DNA of 64,000 nucleotides from assembly GCA_009691845.1 (NCBI GenBank), contig SIAJ01000021.1:1-64000 (forward strand), given 5' to 3'. Of this stretch, positions 9,408-18,451 are shown one piece after another; position 1 is the stretch's first letter; each line of letters starts with the position of its first letter. Below the pieces are notes generated by a model. That model had not been told where the DNA came from. It saw nothing but the letters and a program-made list of their open reading frames with translations, and searched no databases. Source of the stretch: Gemmataceae bacterium (GTDB lineage Bacteria > Planctomycetota > Planctomycetia > Gemmatales > Gemmataceae). Position numbers and translations under genes: made by a program.

Positions 9408-10538
9408 TCAATACACCCCAACCGTCGTCGTCGCCGCGATTTCGTGGAACGGCCGCACGCCGCTGACGCCGTGCCACGGATATTTCGCGGACGGTGCCTC
9501 ACGCTCGCCCTCGTCGCGTTCCGCAAATCGCGGGACAAAAAACTCTTTCGTCAGAGTTGTCAGGAGAACTCGACCCGTCCCGCCGACAGGCACGTGCGTG
9601 CTGTAATCCTTGAACTCCACAACCTCCGCAACGGCTCGCGGTTGCGGAGCGTAGTAGGCGATCTTGAAATTTTGCTCGGCGGTCGGCATCTCGGAGGCCG
9701 CAAGGCCCATGAGCGTGTTGCCGTAGGTTGGGGCGATATAGACGTCCGGCCCGAGGTACTCTTCCATCGCGAACCGGATCCACTGCGAAGTCATCTCGGT
9801 CCCGCCGCAGAAGACACCCGTGATGCCAGCCTTGCTGATGCTCGATCCTTCTTTCTCCAATCGCAGGCAAAGGGAATCGAGCAACTTCGGTGTCGTGAAC
9901 ATGCACTTGATCTCGTGCCCGGCCGAGAGAATTGTCATGGCCTGGTCAACGCAATGTTCCTGATATGCCTTCAGGTGCTCCATCCAGCCTTTCTTGATCG
10001 TCTTGACCACCCAGCGTGGGTCCAGGTCCACGCAGAAGCAGATGCCGCCACGATATTGGGTCAAGTGTTCGATCGCCAGCCGCAATCGACGCGGGCCGCT
10101 CGGCCCGAGCATGAGCCAGTTGCTACCCCTAGGGAAGAATTTGTCCGGCAACGTGTCCGAGAACATCTCGTAATCGATCTTGAAGTCGTCGATCACAACT
10201 CGACTCTTGGGAATGCCGGTCGTACCGCCAGTCTCAAACACGTACACACCGCGATCAGCGTAGCCCTTCGGCACCCAACGGCGAACCGGGCCGCCGCGAA
10301 GCCAATCGTCCTCGAAGAATGGGAACTTATTGATGTCTTCCCACCCGTTCACGTCCTTGAGTGGGTCGAAGTTGAAAGTCTTGGCCTTTTCGAGCCAAAA
10401 TGGTGTGCCGGTGTCCGGGCTGAAATGCCAGCGAACTACATCTCGAACCTGTGCATCGAGCTGAATCTTGGCGTTTTTGATCTTTTCATCGAGAGTGGCA
10501 CCGGTGACCGGTGTTGGCTTGCCAGGCGTATCTTTCAC
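9408..10538 (-). CDS. Acyl-activating enzyme, PaaK/LuxE-like
   Basis: A 376-residue ANL-superfamily-like protein that would activate a carboxylic acid with ATP. The phosphate-binding motif ETGGTTGIPKS lies at about 102-112, a GxGxE-type motif appears as FCGGTEMTSQWIRF, and APTYGNTLMG stands where the A5 region is expected. The length fits LuxE-type acyl-protein synthetases better than phenylacetate-CoA ligases (about 430 residues), and the C-terminal lid is short. It is the first gene of the minus-strand operon. The product could be an acyl-CoA, an acyl-AMP or an acyl-enzyme passed to the aldehyde dehydrogenase; the substrate cannot be told from the sequence. Confidence 0.8.
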   Translation of the reverse strand: MKDTPGKPTPVTGATLDEKIKNAKIQLDAQVRDVVRWHFSPDTGTPFWLEKAKTFNFDPLKDVNGWEDINKFPFFEDDWLRGGPVRRWVPKGYADRGVYVFETGGTTGIPKSRVVIDDFKIDYEMFSDTLPDKFFPRGSNWLMLGPSGPRRLRLAIEHLTQYRGGICFCVDLDPRWVVKTIKKGWMEHLKAYQEHCVDQAMTILSAGHEIKCMFTTPKLLDSLCLRLEKEGSSISKAGITGVFCGGTEMTSQWIRFAMEEYLGPDVYIAPTYGNTLMGLAASEMPTAEQNFKIAYYAPQPRAVAEVVEFKDYSTHVPVGGTGRVLLTTLTKEFFVPRFAERDEGEREAPSAKYPWHGVSGVRPFHEIAATTTVGVY

Positions 10539-10780
10539 AATGGCTCCAGAGAATTTGCTCGAGGGTGAAACTGGCCCATCGATCGGATGGGATTTAAGGC
10601 AGGAACAACTCGGTTAAGCATATAAGCATAGGCAAAAGGATGCGAAAAGGCCCGTCTATCTGTGGAGACCACAAGGAAGTTCTGCCCTTACAGAACAGTT
10701 GTGGCCGATCGAGCCGCCGCCCCAGCCTCGTAAAGTCCGGAAATAGCGATTCCGAGACTTGAGTAACGTGCAAAAGCTGA

Positions 10781-11760
10781 GATAACTCACTCGCGCCCGG
10801 CTCACGAACTCAATGTCCGCTCCTGGCCAAAGTATGCGGCCTCGAAACCAAGCTGGCCCGCCTGAAGGCGATCCGCCAAGAAGATGCGGGCACAGAGCAT
10901 CTCGCGCAAATTCGCAGTTTCCTTGCCGACAAGTCCAACTTCGCCGTCGCGGAAGCTGCGGAGATCGCCGGCGAGCGATTGCTCACCACCCTCGCTCCCG
11001 ATCTGGAGGCGGCATTCCAGCGATTCATGATCGACCCGGTCGAGACCGACAAGCTCTGTCGGGCGAAGTTCGCCCTCATGGAGGCCCTGAACAAACTCGA
11101 GTTCGACGGCGATGAGCTCTTCTTGACTGGCTTTCGCCACGTGCAACCGGAGCCGGCCTGGGGAGGATCGACAGATACGGCCGGCCCGCTGCGTGGAACG
11201 TCGGCATTCGGACTGGTGCGGATTCGTTATCGCGGCGTGGTGAGTCTGCTCGCTGAATCGCTGGCCGATCCAGAGAAAGTTGCCAGGCAAAACGCGGCAC
11301 AAGCACTCGGAGCGTTGGGGTCCGAGGCAGCGATTGTCCTGTTGCGTTTCAAAGCCAAGGCGGGCGACCAAGAGTCCGAAGTGATCGGCGACTGCTTGAC
11401 GGCGTTAATGACGGCGGAACCCCAGGAGTCCTTGCCGAGGAGGCTGCTCTGGCGATTGCCGAATCACGAACGCCCAAGGCCCTCGAAGTGCTGAAGCAGC
11501 ATTGGCCGGCGGCACGAAATCGCCCGCTCCAGAATGTGCTACTCTTGGCCATCTCGATCACACGGCAGTCGGCAGCGATCGATTTTTTGCTTGAGATTCT
11601 CGCAGGCAGGGACGAGGGGGCGGCCGCTGCCGCACTTTCAGCGTTGGCGATTCACAAGCATAACCCCAACGTCCGGGACCGGATTGAAGCGATCGTGAAA
11701 AAGCGGTCCTCGCGGGTCTTGCAAGAGGGATTTGCGAAGAGCTTCGCAGGAAAGGAGTAG
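10781..11760 (+). pseudogene. HEAT-repeat protein gene, frameshifted
   Basis: Two overlapping frames encode one helical-repeat protein. Frame 2 (open from 10781; internal TTG at 10979) gives ARQNAAQALGALGSEAAIVLL, a clear HEAT unit, and ends at a TGA near 11492. Frame 1 then continues with EEAALAIAESRTPKALEVL and more HEAT-like helices to the stop at 11760. A single base lost between about 11405 and 11435 (near ACCCCAGG) would join them. The 5' end is also doubtful: the only nearby ATG (10813) is in frame 1, so a second indel near 10830 is possible. HEAT proteins of this kind are protein-binding scaffolds. The 240 nt upstream (10539-10780) hold the promoter side of the divergent operon and nothing else recognisable. 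Confidence 0.75.
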
Positions 11761-11765
11761 AAGCC

Positions 11766-12530
11766 TCACTCCTTTCGCACCGCCAAGCGATAAACGAAAT
11801 TCGCCCCACCTTGGTCGAATCCTTCGAGGACCGAGATGAAAAAAGCCCCGGTTTTCGGTAGCGACAGTCGCACAATCGGGTCGCGGCCTCCGACGGGCAC
11901 TTCGCCAGTTGCGATGGTTGTACCATCCGCATCATAGATCGTAAGCATGGCATCCGCAGGGGAACCGAAACGCCCTGCCAAGATTTCGATACGAAACTTC
12001 TCGCCGGCCTTACCTTCAAGTCGAAACACGTCCACGTCCTGATTCTGCTTGAATGAAGACTCGACAATTTGCGGGGCGGTCACGGGCATGGCCTGCTTGA
12101 AGCCATCATTCGGCTCTTTCTCCTGAACTCGAGGCGTGTCGTCATTCACGAGCAGCGTCATCGATTTGCCTTCACCACCGGGACCGATCAGCGTGAACGG
12201 GACCTCGCCGCCGGGAACCTCTTTCGGCAGCGTCACTTCGATTTCGATCTCGCTATCACCCACAACTTGAGCGCTCATCTGATTCGGGACGGTCACCTTC
12301 TTGCCCTTGCCGACTACTTTGCCCGAAGATTTCGGCTCGCCAACGCGGACTTCGGTGGCCGAGTCGAGATTGAGTCCTCGCAAAGTGAGCTTGGTTGTTT
12401 TTCCGGGATCGACCGCGAGTTGAAGTGCGTACAGCGGCTGAGGAGGCGGGTCTTTCGGCTTGTCCTTGAGCTGTGCGAGAACGACAACGAACGACAGCAG
12501 TGCTGCAAATAGGCAAGCGACGAGTCGCAT
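11766..12530 (-). CDS. Secreted protein with pre-peptidase C-terminal (PPC) domain
   Basis: The 254-residue product has a clear signal peptide (MRLVACLFAALLSFVVVLA). An IPT/immunoglobulin-like domain follows at about 30-130 (TKLTLRGLNLDSATEVRVG), then a PPC beta-sandwich at about 140-250, recognised by EKEPNDGFKQAMPV and DVDVFRLEGKAGEKFRIEI. PPC domains usually sit behind secreted peptidases or stand alone in planctomycetes. The ATG overlaps the stop of the DUF1501 gene (TAATG on the minus strand), so the two are translationally coupled, a common planctomycete arrangement. Its function is unknown; an extracytoplasmic location is well supported. Confidence 0.88.
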   Translation of the reverse strand: MRLVACLFAALLSFVVVLAQLKDKPKDPPPQPLYALQLAVDPGKTTKLTLRGLNLDSATEVRVGEPKSSGKVVGKGKKVTVPNQMSAQVVGDSEIEIEVTLPKEVPGGEVPFTLIGPGGEGKSMTLLVNDDTPRVQEKEPNDGFKQAMPVTAPQIVESSFKQNQDVDVFRLEGKAGEKFRIEILAGRFGSPADAMLTIYDADGTTIATGEVPVGGRDPIVRLSLPKTGAFFISVLEGFDQGGANFVYRLAVRKE

Positions 12531-13819
12531 TAGAACAATTCCTTGACCAGTTCACCCTGATCAAGAATCTCAATCGGTCGGCCATCCGGAGCCACGAGTT
12601 GCTTGCGTGGATCGATGCCAAGCGAATCGAAAACGGTGTACGCGACGTCGGCAGGCGAGACCGGCCTCCTCGTGGGGAACGCTCCGAGTTTATCCGTTGC
12701 TCCGATCACGTTGCCAGGAAGTACGCCTGCCCCGGCAAAAAGCAGTGAGCCGGCACCGGCCCAGTGATCGCGGCCATTATCCTTGTTGATCTTCGGCGTG
12801 CGGCCGAATTCACCCATGCAGACGACGAGTGTGTCTTCGAGCAAGCCGCGTTCGGTCATGTCGTTGATGAGCGCCGAGAAACCGCGATCGAACTCGGGGA
12901 GTTTCTTGTCCAAGCTTTCGAACACCTTGGCATGGTGGTCCCAGCCGCCGTAGTTGACAGTCACGAAACGCACGCCCCCCTCGACGAGACGCCGAGCGAG
13001 CAGGCAACTTTGGCCGAAAGTGGTGCGGCCATAACGATCGCGGAGCCGATCCGATTCTTCATCAATCGCGAAGGCCCTGCGGGCTTCACCCGACAGAACC
13101 ATCGCCGACGCTCGCTTGCTGAACTCGTCGTAGGTCTCGATCTGATCGTTCGCCTGAACCTTTTTCGCCAGGCCATCGACCGCATCAAGCAGCTTGCCGC
13201 GTCGTTCGAGGCTCTTCGCAGTCATTGCTTCCGTCGGAGAAACGTCCTGCACCTTGTAATTCGCCTGGCTGGGGTCGCCGGCCTTGAAGGACTCGAATCG
13301 CCCGCCGAGATAGGCGCTCTTGCCGAGTTCCCAGGTGAACGACGGGTTGCGAGGGATCGACACATACGGAGGCAACGTGCCGCGAAATCCGGTCTCGTGA
13401 GCGACCACGGCCCCGATGGCTGGGAAATCGCCAAACGCCGAGCCAAAGCGGCCCGACATCACCCAGTTGGTGGCCGTCTCGTGATGGTCGTTGTTGTGAT
13501 GCTGCGAACGAATGAGCGAGACTTTGTCCATCGTCCGCGACATCAGTGGCAGCAACTCGCCGACTTGCAGGCCCACCACGTTCGATGCGATCGGGTTATA
13601 CTTGCCGCGAACTTCCGGTGTCGCATCGGGCTTCAGGTCGAAGCTATCGTGGTGCGAAATTCCGCCACCCAGATAGATGAGCACGACCGACTTCGCCCGA
13701 TGGAGGCTCTTCTTCGCCGGTGTTGCTTCGGCCCGCAGTAGATCGGGAAGGCCCAACGAAAAAGCGGACAGCCCGCCCACGCGGAGAAAATTTCGGCGAT
13801 TGAACTGAATATCGAACAT
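12530..13819 (-). CDS. DUF1501 family secreted protein
   Basis: The start at 13819 (MFDIQFNRRNFLRVGGLS) is preferred because AGGA lies 9 nt upstream and the Tat motif (NRRNFLRVGG) then sits at the N terminus. Downstream are the DUF1501 signatures: IYLGGGISHHDSFDLKP, the SQHHNNDHHETATN histidine cluster, DRYGRTTFGQSCLLARRLVE, GGWDHH and GEFGRTPKINKDNGRDHW. These resemble alkaline phosphatase/sulfatase-like metal sites. In planctomycetes DUF1501 genes normally follow a DUF1549/DUF1553 gene, but here no such partner is adjacent; the coupled partner is the PPC-domain gene. Confidence 0.93.
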   Translation of the reverse strand: MFDIQFNRRNFLRVGGLSAFSLGLPDLLRAEATPAKKSLHRAKSVVLIYLGGGISHHDSFDLKPDATPEVRGKYNPIASNVVGLQVGELLPLMSRTMDKVSLIRSQHHNNDHHETATNWVMSGRFGSAFGDFPAIGAVVAHETGFRGTLPPYVSIPRNPSFTWELGKSAYLGGRFESFKAGDPSQANYKVQDVSPTEAMTAKSLERRGKLLDAVDGLAKKVQANDQIETYDEFSKRASAMVLSGEARRAFAIDEESDRLRDRYGRTTFGQSCLLARRLVEGGVRFVTVNYGGWDHHAKVFESLDKKLPEFDRGFSALINDMTERGLLEDTLVVCMGEFGRTPKINKDNGRDHWAGAGSLLFAGAGVLPGNVIGATDKLGAFPTRRPVSPADVAYTVFDSLGIDPRKQLVAPDGRPIEILDQGELVKELF

Positions 13820-14006
13820 CTGCATTCTTCCTATAACGGCGAAGCCGAGACACAACTATTTTTTCAATCGCTAGTCGTCGCTTATCTACGCTATCTTTCA
13901 CAGGGGACTTCGGGTCGCTCATGTTGGATTATCCAAGAAAATCACGCAATGTCAGCCATTGCTAGCGAAGTTTCTGAAATTAGCGTGATGAATTGGCCTG
14001 CTCAAA

Positions 14007-15368
14007 TCAGCCAAATAGATCAGCAACCGGCTTTCCCGTGCTCGCCGGCAGCGTGAACCCATCCGGGCTGATGCGAGTTTCGGCTGGAATGTCCATCGCG
14101 TGCAAGACGGTGGCCGAGAAATCTTCCAGTGCGACCGGGCGGTCTTTTACGTACGCCGCCGTCTTGTCGCTGGCTCCGAAAATCGTCCCGCCACGAATGC
14201 CCCCGCCGGCGAGCATGGCCGAGTAAACGTGCGGCCAGTGGTCGCGGCCAATCGCGGAACCACCCTTGCTAATCCGGGGTGTCCGGCCAAACTCGCCGAT
14301 CAGGACGACGAGTGTGGAATCGAGCAAGCCGCGAGTTTCGAGGTCGTCGAGTAGGGCGGAGACCGCGAGATCACACCGCGGCAACGCCCAGCCGAGGCCA
14401 TTCCAGCCGTTTCCGAAGATACTGATGCCCGCATTGCCGTGCATATCCCAGGTTTCGATGGACATGAACTTCTCGCTCGGTGCGAGGCCCGTCCAGGCAA
14501 CAACGCTCACCAGCCGTGTGCCCGCCTCGATCAGCCGGCGTGCGAGGAGTAAATTCTGCCCCATCGGATTGCGACCATAACGATCGCGGAGCGAGGCAGG
14601 CTCGCGTTCCATGTTGAAGGCCTCACGTGCTTTCGTGCCCGTGAGGAGATCGGCCGCCTTCTCTCGGTAGCGATCCATACCACTCGATTGCGTCGGCGAA
14701 TCCATGTCGTTGAGCAGACGCAATCGCTCGCGAACTCGATCGGGCGGATTGCCCTCGGCCGTATCGAGGGCACGCACGCGGTAGCCAGGCATGGAAAGAT
14801 TGTCGTCGTGACTGTTGCCGATCACGAGTGGCGACTGGCTCGGCCCGAACATCCCGCCCGTCACATAGGTTGGCTCCGGCGGCATGGCCCCGCCGCCGAA
14901 TTTTTGCAGCCAGACGTGTGAGGGAACGCTTCCGGTCGCCGGCTTCAGCTTGGTGATGATCGCCCCGACTGGAGTGGCAGACATCTCAGGAGGCTTCGAT
15001 TGACCGGCCAGGAGCATCCGGTTCGCAATATCGTGGGTCGGCATCTGGTGCGTCATCGAGCGAATGATCGCGTACTTGTCCGCTCGTTGAGCAAGTTGCG
15101 GCATCAGTTCGCCGACGCGAAAGCCAGGCACGGTGGTCGCGATTGGTTTGTATGGGCCACGCAGTTCTTCCGGTGCGTTCGGCTTCGGGTCCCAAGAATC
15201 GAGTTGGCTGAGCCCGCCATACTGGTAGATGAAGATGCAGGACTTCGCTTGACGGGTCGTGCCCGCATTGGCTTTCAAGAGAGCGGGCAGCGAAAGCGCA
15301 CCGGCCGCCCCGGCTACAAGAACCTGGCGACGAGACGGGCGATTCGAGAGCAGCAGGTCGGGATTCAT
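14007..15368 (-). CDS. DUF1501 family secreted protein
   Basis: Start at 15368 (MNPDLLLSNRPSRRQVLVAG) places a Tat-type SRRQVLVAGAAGALSLPAL leader at the N terminus; the frame is open 114 nt further upstream but that part is not family-like. Conserved blocks include FIYQYGGLSQLDSWDPKP, RSMTHQMPTHDIANRMLLAG, DRYGRNPMGQNLLLARRLIE, WDMHGN and GEFGRTPRISKGGSAIGRDHW. It is about 454 residues and appears intact. It stands next to another DUF1501 gene in the same orientation, with about 190 nt between them, and again has no DUF1549/DUF1553 partner. Immediately upstream lies a MITE-like element. Confidence 0.93.
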   Translation of the reverse strand: MNPDLLLSNRPSRRQVLVAGAAGALSLPALLKANAGTTRQAKSCIFIYQYGGLSQLDSWDPKPNAPEELRGPYKPIATTVPGFRVGELMPQLAQRADKYAIIRSMTHQMPTHDIANRMLLAGQSKPPEMSATPVGAIITKLKPATGSVPSHVWLQKFGGGAMPPEPTYVTGGMFGPSQSPLVIGNSHDDNLSMPGYRVRALDTAEGNPPDRVRERLRLLNDMDSPTQSSGMDRYREKAADLLTGTKAREAFNMEREPASLRDRYGRNPMGQNLLLARRLIEAGTRLVSVVAWTGLAPSEKFMSIETWDMHGNAGISIFGNGWNGLGWALPRCDLAVSALLDDLETRGLLDSTLVVLIGEFGRTPRISKGGSAIGRDHWPHVYSAMLAGGGIRGGTIFGASDKTAAYVKDRPVALEDFSATVLHAMDIPAETRISPDGFTLPASTGKPVADLFG

Positions 15369-15427
15369 CACTTCATTTGATGTTAACGTGGCAGGCTTCT
15401 CGATGCAATTTCGATCACGATGGATTT

Positions 15428-15530
15428 GTGGAAACGGACCTCCGGTCTGTCCGTCCATTGACCGAGTGCCTGCCTGAATCAAGCCGAACTTGGCGCGTCG
15501 AATTCAGACATACCGGAGGTCCGTCCCCAC
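15428..15530 (-). mobile_element. MITE-like element, copy 1
   Basis: A roughly 103-bp non-coding element bounded by inverted repeats: bases 15428-15451 match the complement of 15507-15530 at about 21 of 24 positions (core ACGGACCTCCGG). Read on the minus strand, its interior aligns with the interior of a second copy at 56566-56667 (shared GTTCAGGCA-type and CAAGTTCGG-type words). Terminal repeats plus a conserved interior in two unlinked places suggest a miniature transposable element. No transposase gene is present here and I see no convincing target duplication. Confidence 0.65.
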
Positions 15531-15534
15531 GAGC

Positions 15535-16548
15535 CTATGGTTCGTCTACTTGAACCGCAGCGGGTGGTGCAACGGCATCAAGGTCCGAAGTATCGAGCCG
15601 GCCTTCCTTCGCCAGCTTCCGGAACAATTCGAGCGTTTGGCGAATTCCCTCTTCCAAGGTTGTCTTCGGCATCGGGCCGATGTCGCGCAGGATCGCAGCA
15701 TCGTCCAGGTCGTAAGCGATCGCAAGCTGACGATCGCCATGCGTGACCAATGCGCGTGCAGCCGGTTCCACGGTACACAGTGCCTTGTGGAAGACTTTGA
15801 TGTCCACGACCGCACCACGCAAGTTGAACGACTTCGCGCCGCTGAATGGGACATCCAGACAACGAACGAACCCCTTGGCCACATCGTCCACGTATTGCAA
15901 GTCTTGAAAGCCGCCGTAGCTAATGTGGTACTTGCGACCGAGTGCAACTGCCTTGATTGCCTTGGTCGGTTCGCTGGTCATGCCGAGATCGCGGCCTACC
16001 CCGTAGACGGTCCACGGCCGCAACCCAATGCTCGAGATGCCGAAATCTTGGAAGTAGACAGCGGCGTTGCCTTCGTTGCAGACCTTGAAGTGGCCGTAGT
16101 GCGTGGCCGGCATGAGATGCACATCATCCGAAAGAGGACCGGCGGGATATTTGTCCGGCGGGCCGAACACAGCCGCGGTGCTGGCATAGACGAGTCGCTT
16201 GATCTGATCGCCCGCGAGACGAACGGCTTCAAGGACACAGAGCGTGCCGACGACGTTGACCGTGGCTCCCAGGATCGGGTTGGCCCGACACGTAGGCACT
16301 TGCAGGCCGGCCAAATGAATGATGTGCGAGATCGCATGTTGAGCAATCGCGTCCTGGATTCCCTTCTGGTTCGTGACGTCGCCTTGCACGAAGACGACCT
16401 TGCCAACTTCCACTTCCGTCATGATCGGCTTCAATCGTCGCGCGTCTTCCTTGAGATCGTACACCCAGACACGGTCGCCCTGGTCCAGCAAGTTCTTGAT
16501 GATCCAGGCACCCAGGAAACCGTAACCGCCAGTAATGAGCACGCGCAT
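15535..16548 (-). CDS. NAD-dependent epimerase/dehydratase family protein
   Basis: An extended short-chain dehydrogenase/reductase. The start at 16548 gives MRVLITGGYGFLGAWIIKNL, placing the NAD-binding GGxGFxG motif at the N terminus as in the family. The catalytic region shows YASTAAVFGP and a YxxxK motif as HYGHFK. The family epimerises or dehydrates nucleotide sugars for surface polysaccharide or glycosylation; the substrate is not clear. It lies downstream of the DUF885 gene in the same orientation but is separated from it by 150 nt containing a hairpin, so co-transcription is uncertain. The C-terminal tail (DAVAPPAAVQVDEP) is short and probably disordered. Confidence 0.9.
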   Translation of the reverse strand: MRVLITGGYGFLGAWIIKNLLDQGDRVWVYDLKEDARRLKPIMTEVEVGKVVFVQGDVTNQKGIQDAIAQHAISHIIHLAGLQVPTCRANPILGATVNVVGTLCVLEAVRLAGDQIKRLVYASTAAVFGPPDKYPAGPLSDDVHLMPATHYGHFKVCNEGNAAVYFQDFGISSIGLRPWTVYGVGRDLGMTSEPTKAIKAVALGRKYHISYGGFQDLQYVDDVAKGFVRCLDVPFSGAKSFNLRGAVVDIKVFHKALCTVEPAARALVTHGDRQLAIAYDLDDAAILRDIGPMPKTTLEEGIRQTLELFRKLAKEGRLDTSDLDAVAPPAAVQVDEP

Positions 16549-16639
16549 AATGAGCCTTCGAGAAACAGGGATCGGGCCAATCCTGTTTTTTACAGGTCGG
16601 CGGCCGAAGGGAAATGATCGCTTCAAGGCGAGTGGAGTA

Positions 16640-16680
16640 GCGTAAGCCGCCCGATACTGACACCAACGGGCGGCTTACGC
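16640..16680. repeat. Inverted repeat between DUF885 and epimerase genes
   Basis: A 14-bp perfect inverted repeat (arms 16640-16653 and 16667-16680, GCGTAAGCCGCCCG) with a 13-nt loop. It is preceded by GTAG at 16637. It lies just after the stop of the minus-strand DUF885 gene and could act as a terminator, but it has no U-tract and belongs to the same class of GC-rich planctomycete palindromes seen elsewhere in the window. Confidence 0.6.
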
Positions 16681-16699
16681 CGCTTCGCTCGTCTGGACC

Positions 16700-18451
16700 T
16701 TAGCGTGCCTTCTTCAACCGCTCCCTCACCAACTCCGGTAGGAACTTCACCGGCACGGTGCCGTGATCGAGCACGGCTTCGTGATATCTGCCTAGGTCGA
16801 ACTTGTCGCCGAGTTCGCGGGAAACTTGCGTTCGGAGCCGATAGAACGCCATACGGCCGACGAAGTACGTGGAGAGTTGGCACGAACTCTGTTTGGCCCG
16901 CACGATCTTGCCGAGGGCTTCGCCTTCGGTTTGAAAGCCTCCCTCGACCAGCAGCTTCAATGCTTCCGTGTCGGTCATTTGCTCGCAGTGCATGCGGTGA
17001 TCGAGAATCGTGTTGATCACCGCACGCAGGTAGAACTTGAGTTGATGCAAACGCAGCGAGAGGTCGCCGTTGCCGAAGCCCTGGTCGAGCATCATCTGTT
17101 CCGTGTACACCGCCCAGCCCTCGGCAAACGTACCGGACGAGAGCACTTTGCGAATCAGCGACGGGTGACGATTCGAGTATTCCAGTTGCACGTAGTGGCC
17201 GGGATAGGCTTCGTGAATGGACAGAATCTTCATCATGGCCGCGTTGTATTCTTCCAGGTACGACTTCACGCGGCGATCGTCCCAGTCTCGTGGCGGCGGG
17301 CTCACGGCATAATGGCTGCTCGCTTTCGGATCGAGAGGCGGGGCCGGATTTAGAAACGCCGTCGAGTTGCCACGCTGAAATTCGGGCATCTCGATGATCT
17401 GACAGCGATCGGGGTCGGGCAGGCGCAGAATGTCCTTGGCCTTGATGAAGGCCTTGATCTCGTCCGAGGTTCGCTTGGCGTCGGCGACCATCGTTGAAAC
17501 TTCGCCGTGCTCCTTTCCGAGTTCGCCCATGACACGGCGGATGCACTCACGGCGACCATCGGCATCGTCGGGCGGTAGTGGCTTGCCGACAATGAGCTTG
17601 AACCACAGTTGCCGGGCGATGACGTACATCTCGTTGCGAACGCGGTCGGCCTCCGCGATGGCGAGTTTCAAGACCTCGTCGGCTTCCAGACCTGGCCCCG
17701 CATCCAGCTCGGTTTGCAACTTCTCCGCGAACTTCTTCTTGCCGATTCGCCATTCTCCAGTCGCCTTTGGCTGCTGCTCTTCCAGGAATTTTTGGTAGTC
17801 CTTCAATGCCACCACGGCGGATTTGCATGGCTCGGCCAACACGCTCACGGTCGGTGTTTCGCCAGTGATCTCGAAAATGCCCTTCTCGTAGAACGCGATG
17901 GCTCCGCGATTCATGCGCACGGCCGTATCGAGCATCACCCGCGTCGGATTCTTCAAGCTCTCCTTCGCCGAGCGAACCGTGGCGGGAATGTACGTGATCC
18001 GCGAGGCGGCATCGCGAACGCCTTTCGATTTCTTAGCGGTCGACTGCGTGAGAATCAGGTACACGCTGTCCGTGATGTACTCGTTCCACACCCGCGGATC
18101 TTCGGCAAACGGGTTGGTGTTTTCGGCGAGCCAGACCGTGCGCGTGAGCGAGTCTTTCAGGATTTGGCAATCAACCTTCCCTTCCATCGAAAGCTTTTCT
18201 GCGGCGACGGCCTTCGACAACGCCTCCAGGGCATCGCGTTGCCGCTGCACATTGGCCGCCCGTGCCTTGGCCGAGAGATCGTCGAGCCGATCGTCGTAGC
18301 GATGATCGCCAAGCCGGCTGGCATCAAGAGGGGCATTCTTCAGGAAGTCTTCGAGATAGGTCTTGAAGAAAGTCGCGAGCTTCGCGTCCTCGTCGGCCCG
18401 AACGATTGTGGAGCCGGCTAGAAGAAGCACGATGGATACCAATCGGTTCAT
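16700..18451 (-). CDS. DUF885 family secreted metallopeptidase-like protein
   Basis: About 583 residues from the ATG at 18451, which puts a signal peptide first (MNRLVSIVLLLAGSTIVRA). DUF885 proteins are M3/thermolysin-like helical zincins. The HExxPGH-type motif (SIHEAYPGHYVQLEY) and a downstream Glu (GTFAEGWAVYTEQMM) are the expected zinc site. The C-terminal QSSCQLSTYFVGRMAFYRLR and DHGTVPVKFLPELV segments are also family features. It is probably an extracytoplasmic peptidase of unknown specificity. Length and motifs are complete. The frame extends seven codons upstream to 18472 but the signal peptide supports 18451. Confidence 0.9.
   Translation of the reverse strand: MNRLVSIVLLLAGSTIVRADEDAKLATFFKTYLEDFLKNAPLDASRLGDHRYDDRLDDLSAKARAANVQRQRDALEALSKAVAAEKLSMEGKVDCQILKDSLTRTVWLAENTNPFAEDPRVWNEYITDSVYLILTQSTAKKSKGVRDAASRITYIPATVRSAKESLKNPTRVMLDTAVRMNRGAIAFYEKGIFEITGETPTVSVLAEPCKSAVVALKDYQKFLEEQQPKATGEWRIGKKKFAEKLQTELDAGPGLEADEVLKLAIAEADRVRNEMYVIARQLWFKLIVGKPLPPDDADGRRECIRRVMGELGKEHGEVSTMVADAKRTSDEIKAFIKAKDILRLPDPDRCQIIEMPEFQRGNSTAFLNPAPPLDPKASSHYAVSPPPRDWDDRRVKSYLEEYNAAMMKILSIHEAYPGHYVQLEYSNRHPSLIRKVLSSGTFAEGWAVYTEQMMLDQGFGNGDLSLRLHQLKFYLRAVINTILDHRMHCEQMTDTEALKLLVEGGFQTEGEALGKIVRAKQSSCQLSTYFVGRMAFYRLRTQVSRELGDKFDLGRYHEAVLDHGTVPVKFLPELVRERLKKAR

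Noticed and set aside
16637-16680. Treating the palindrome after the DUF885 gene as another GTAG REP pair
   Set aside because: It starts with GTAG but has one hairpin only and no closing CTAC.
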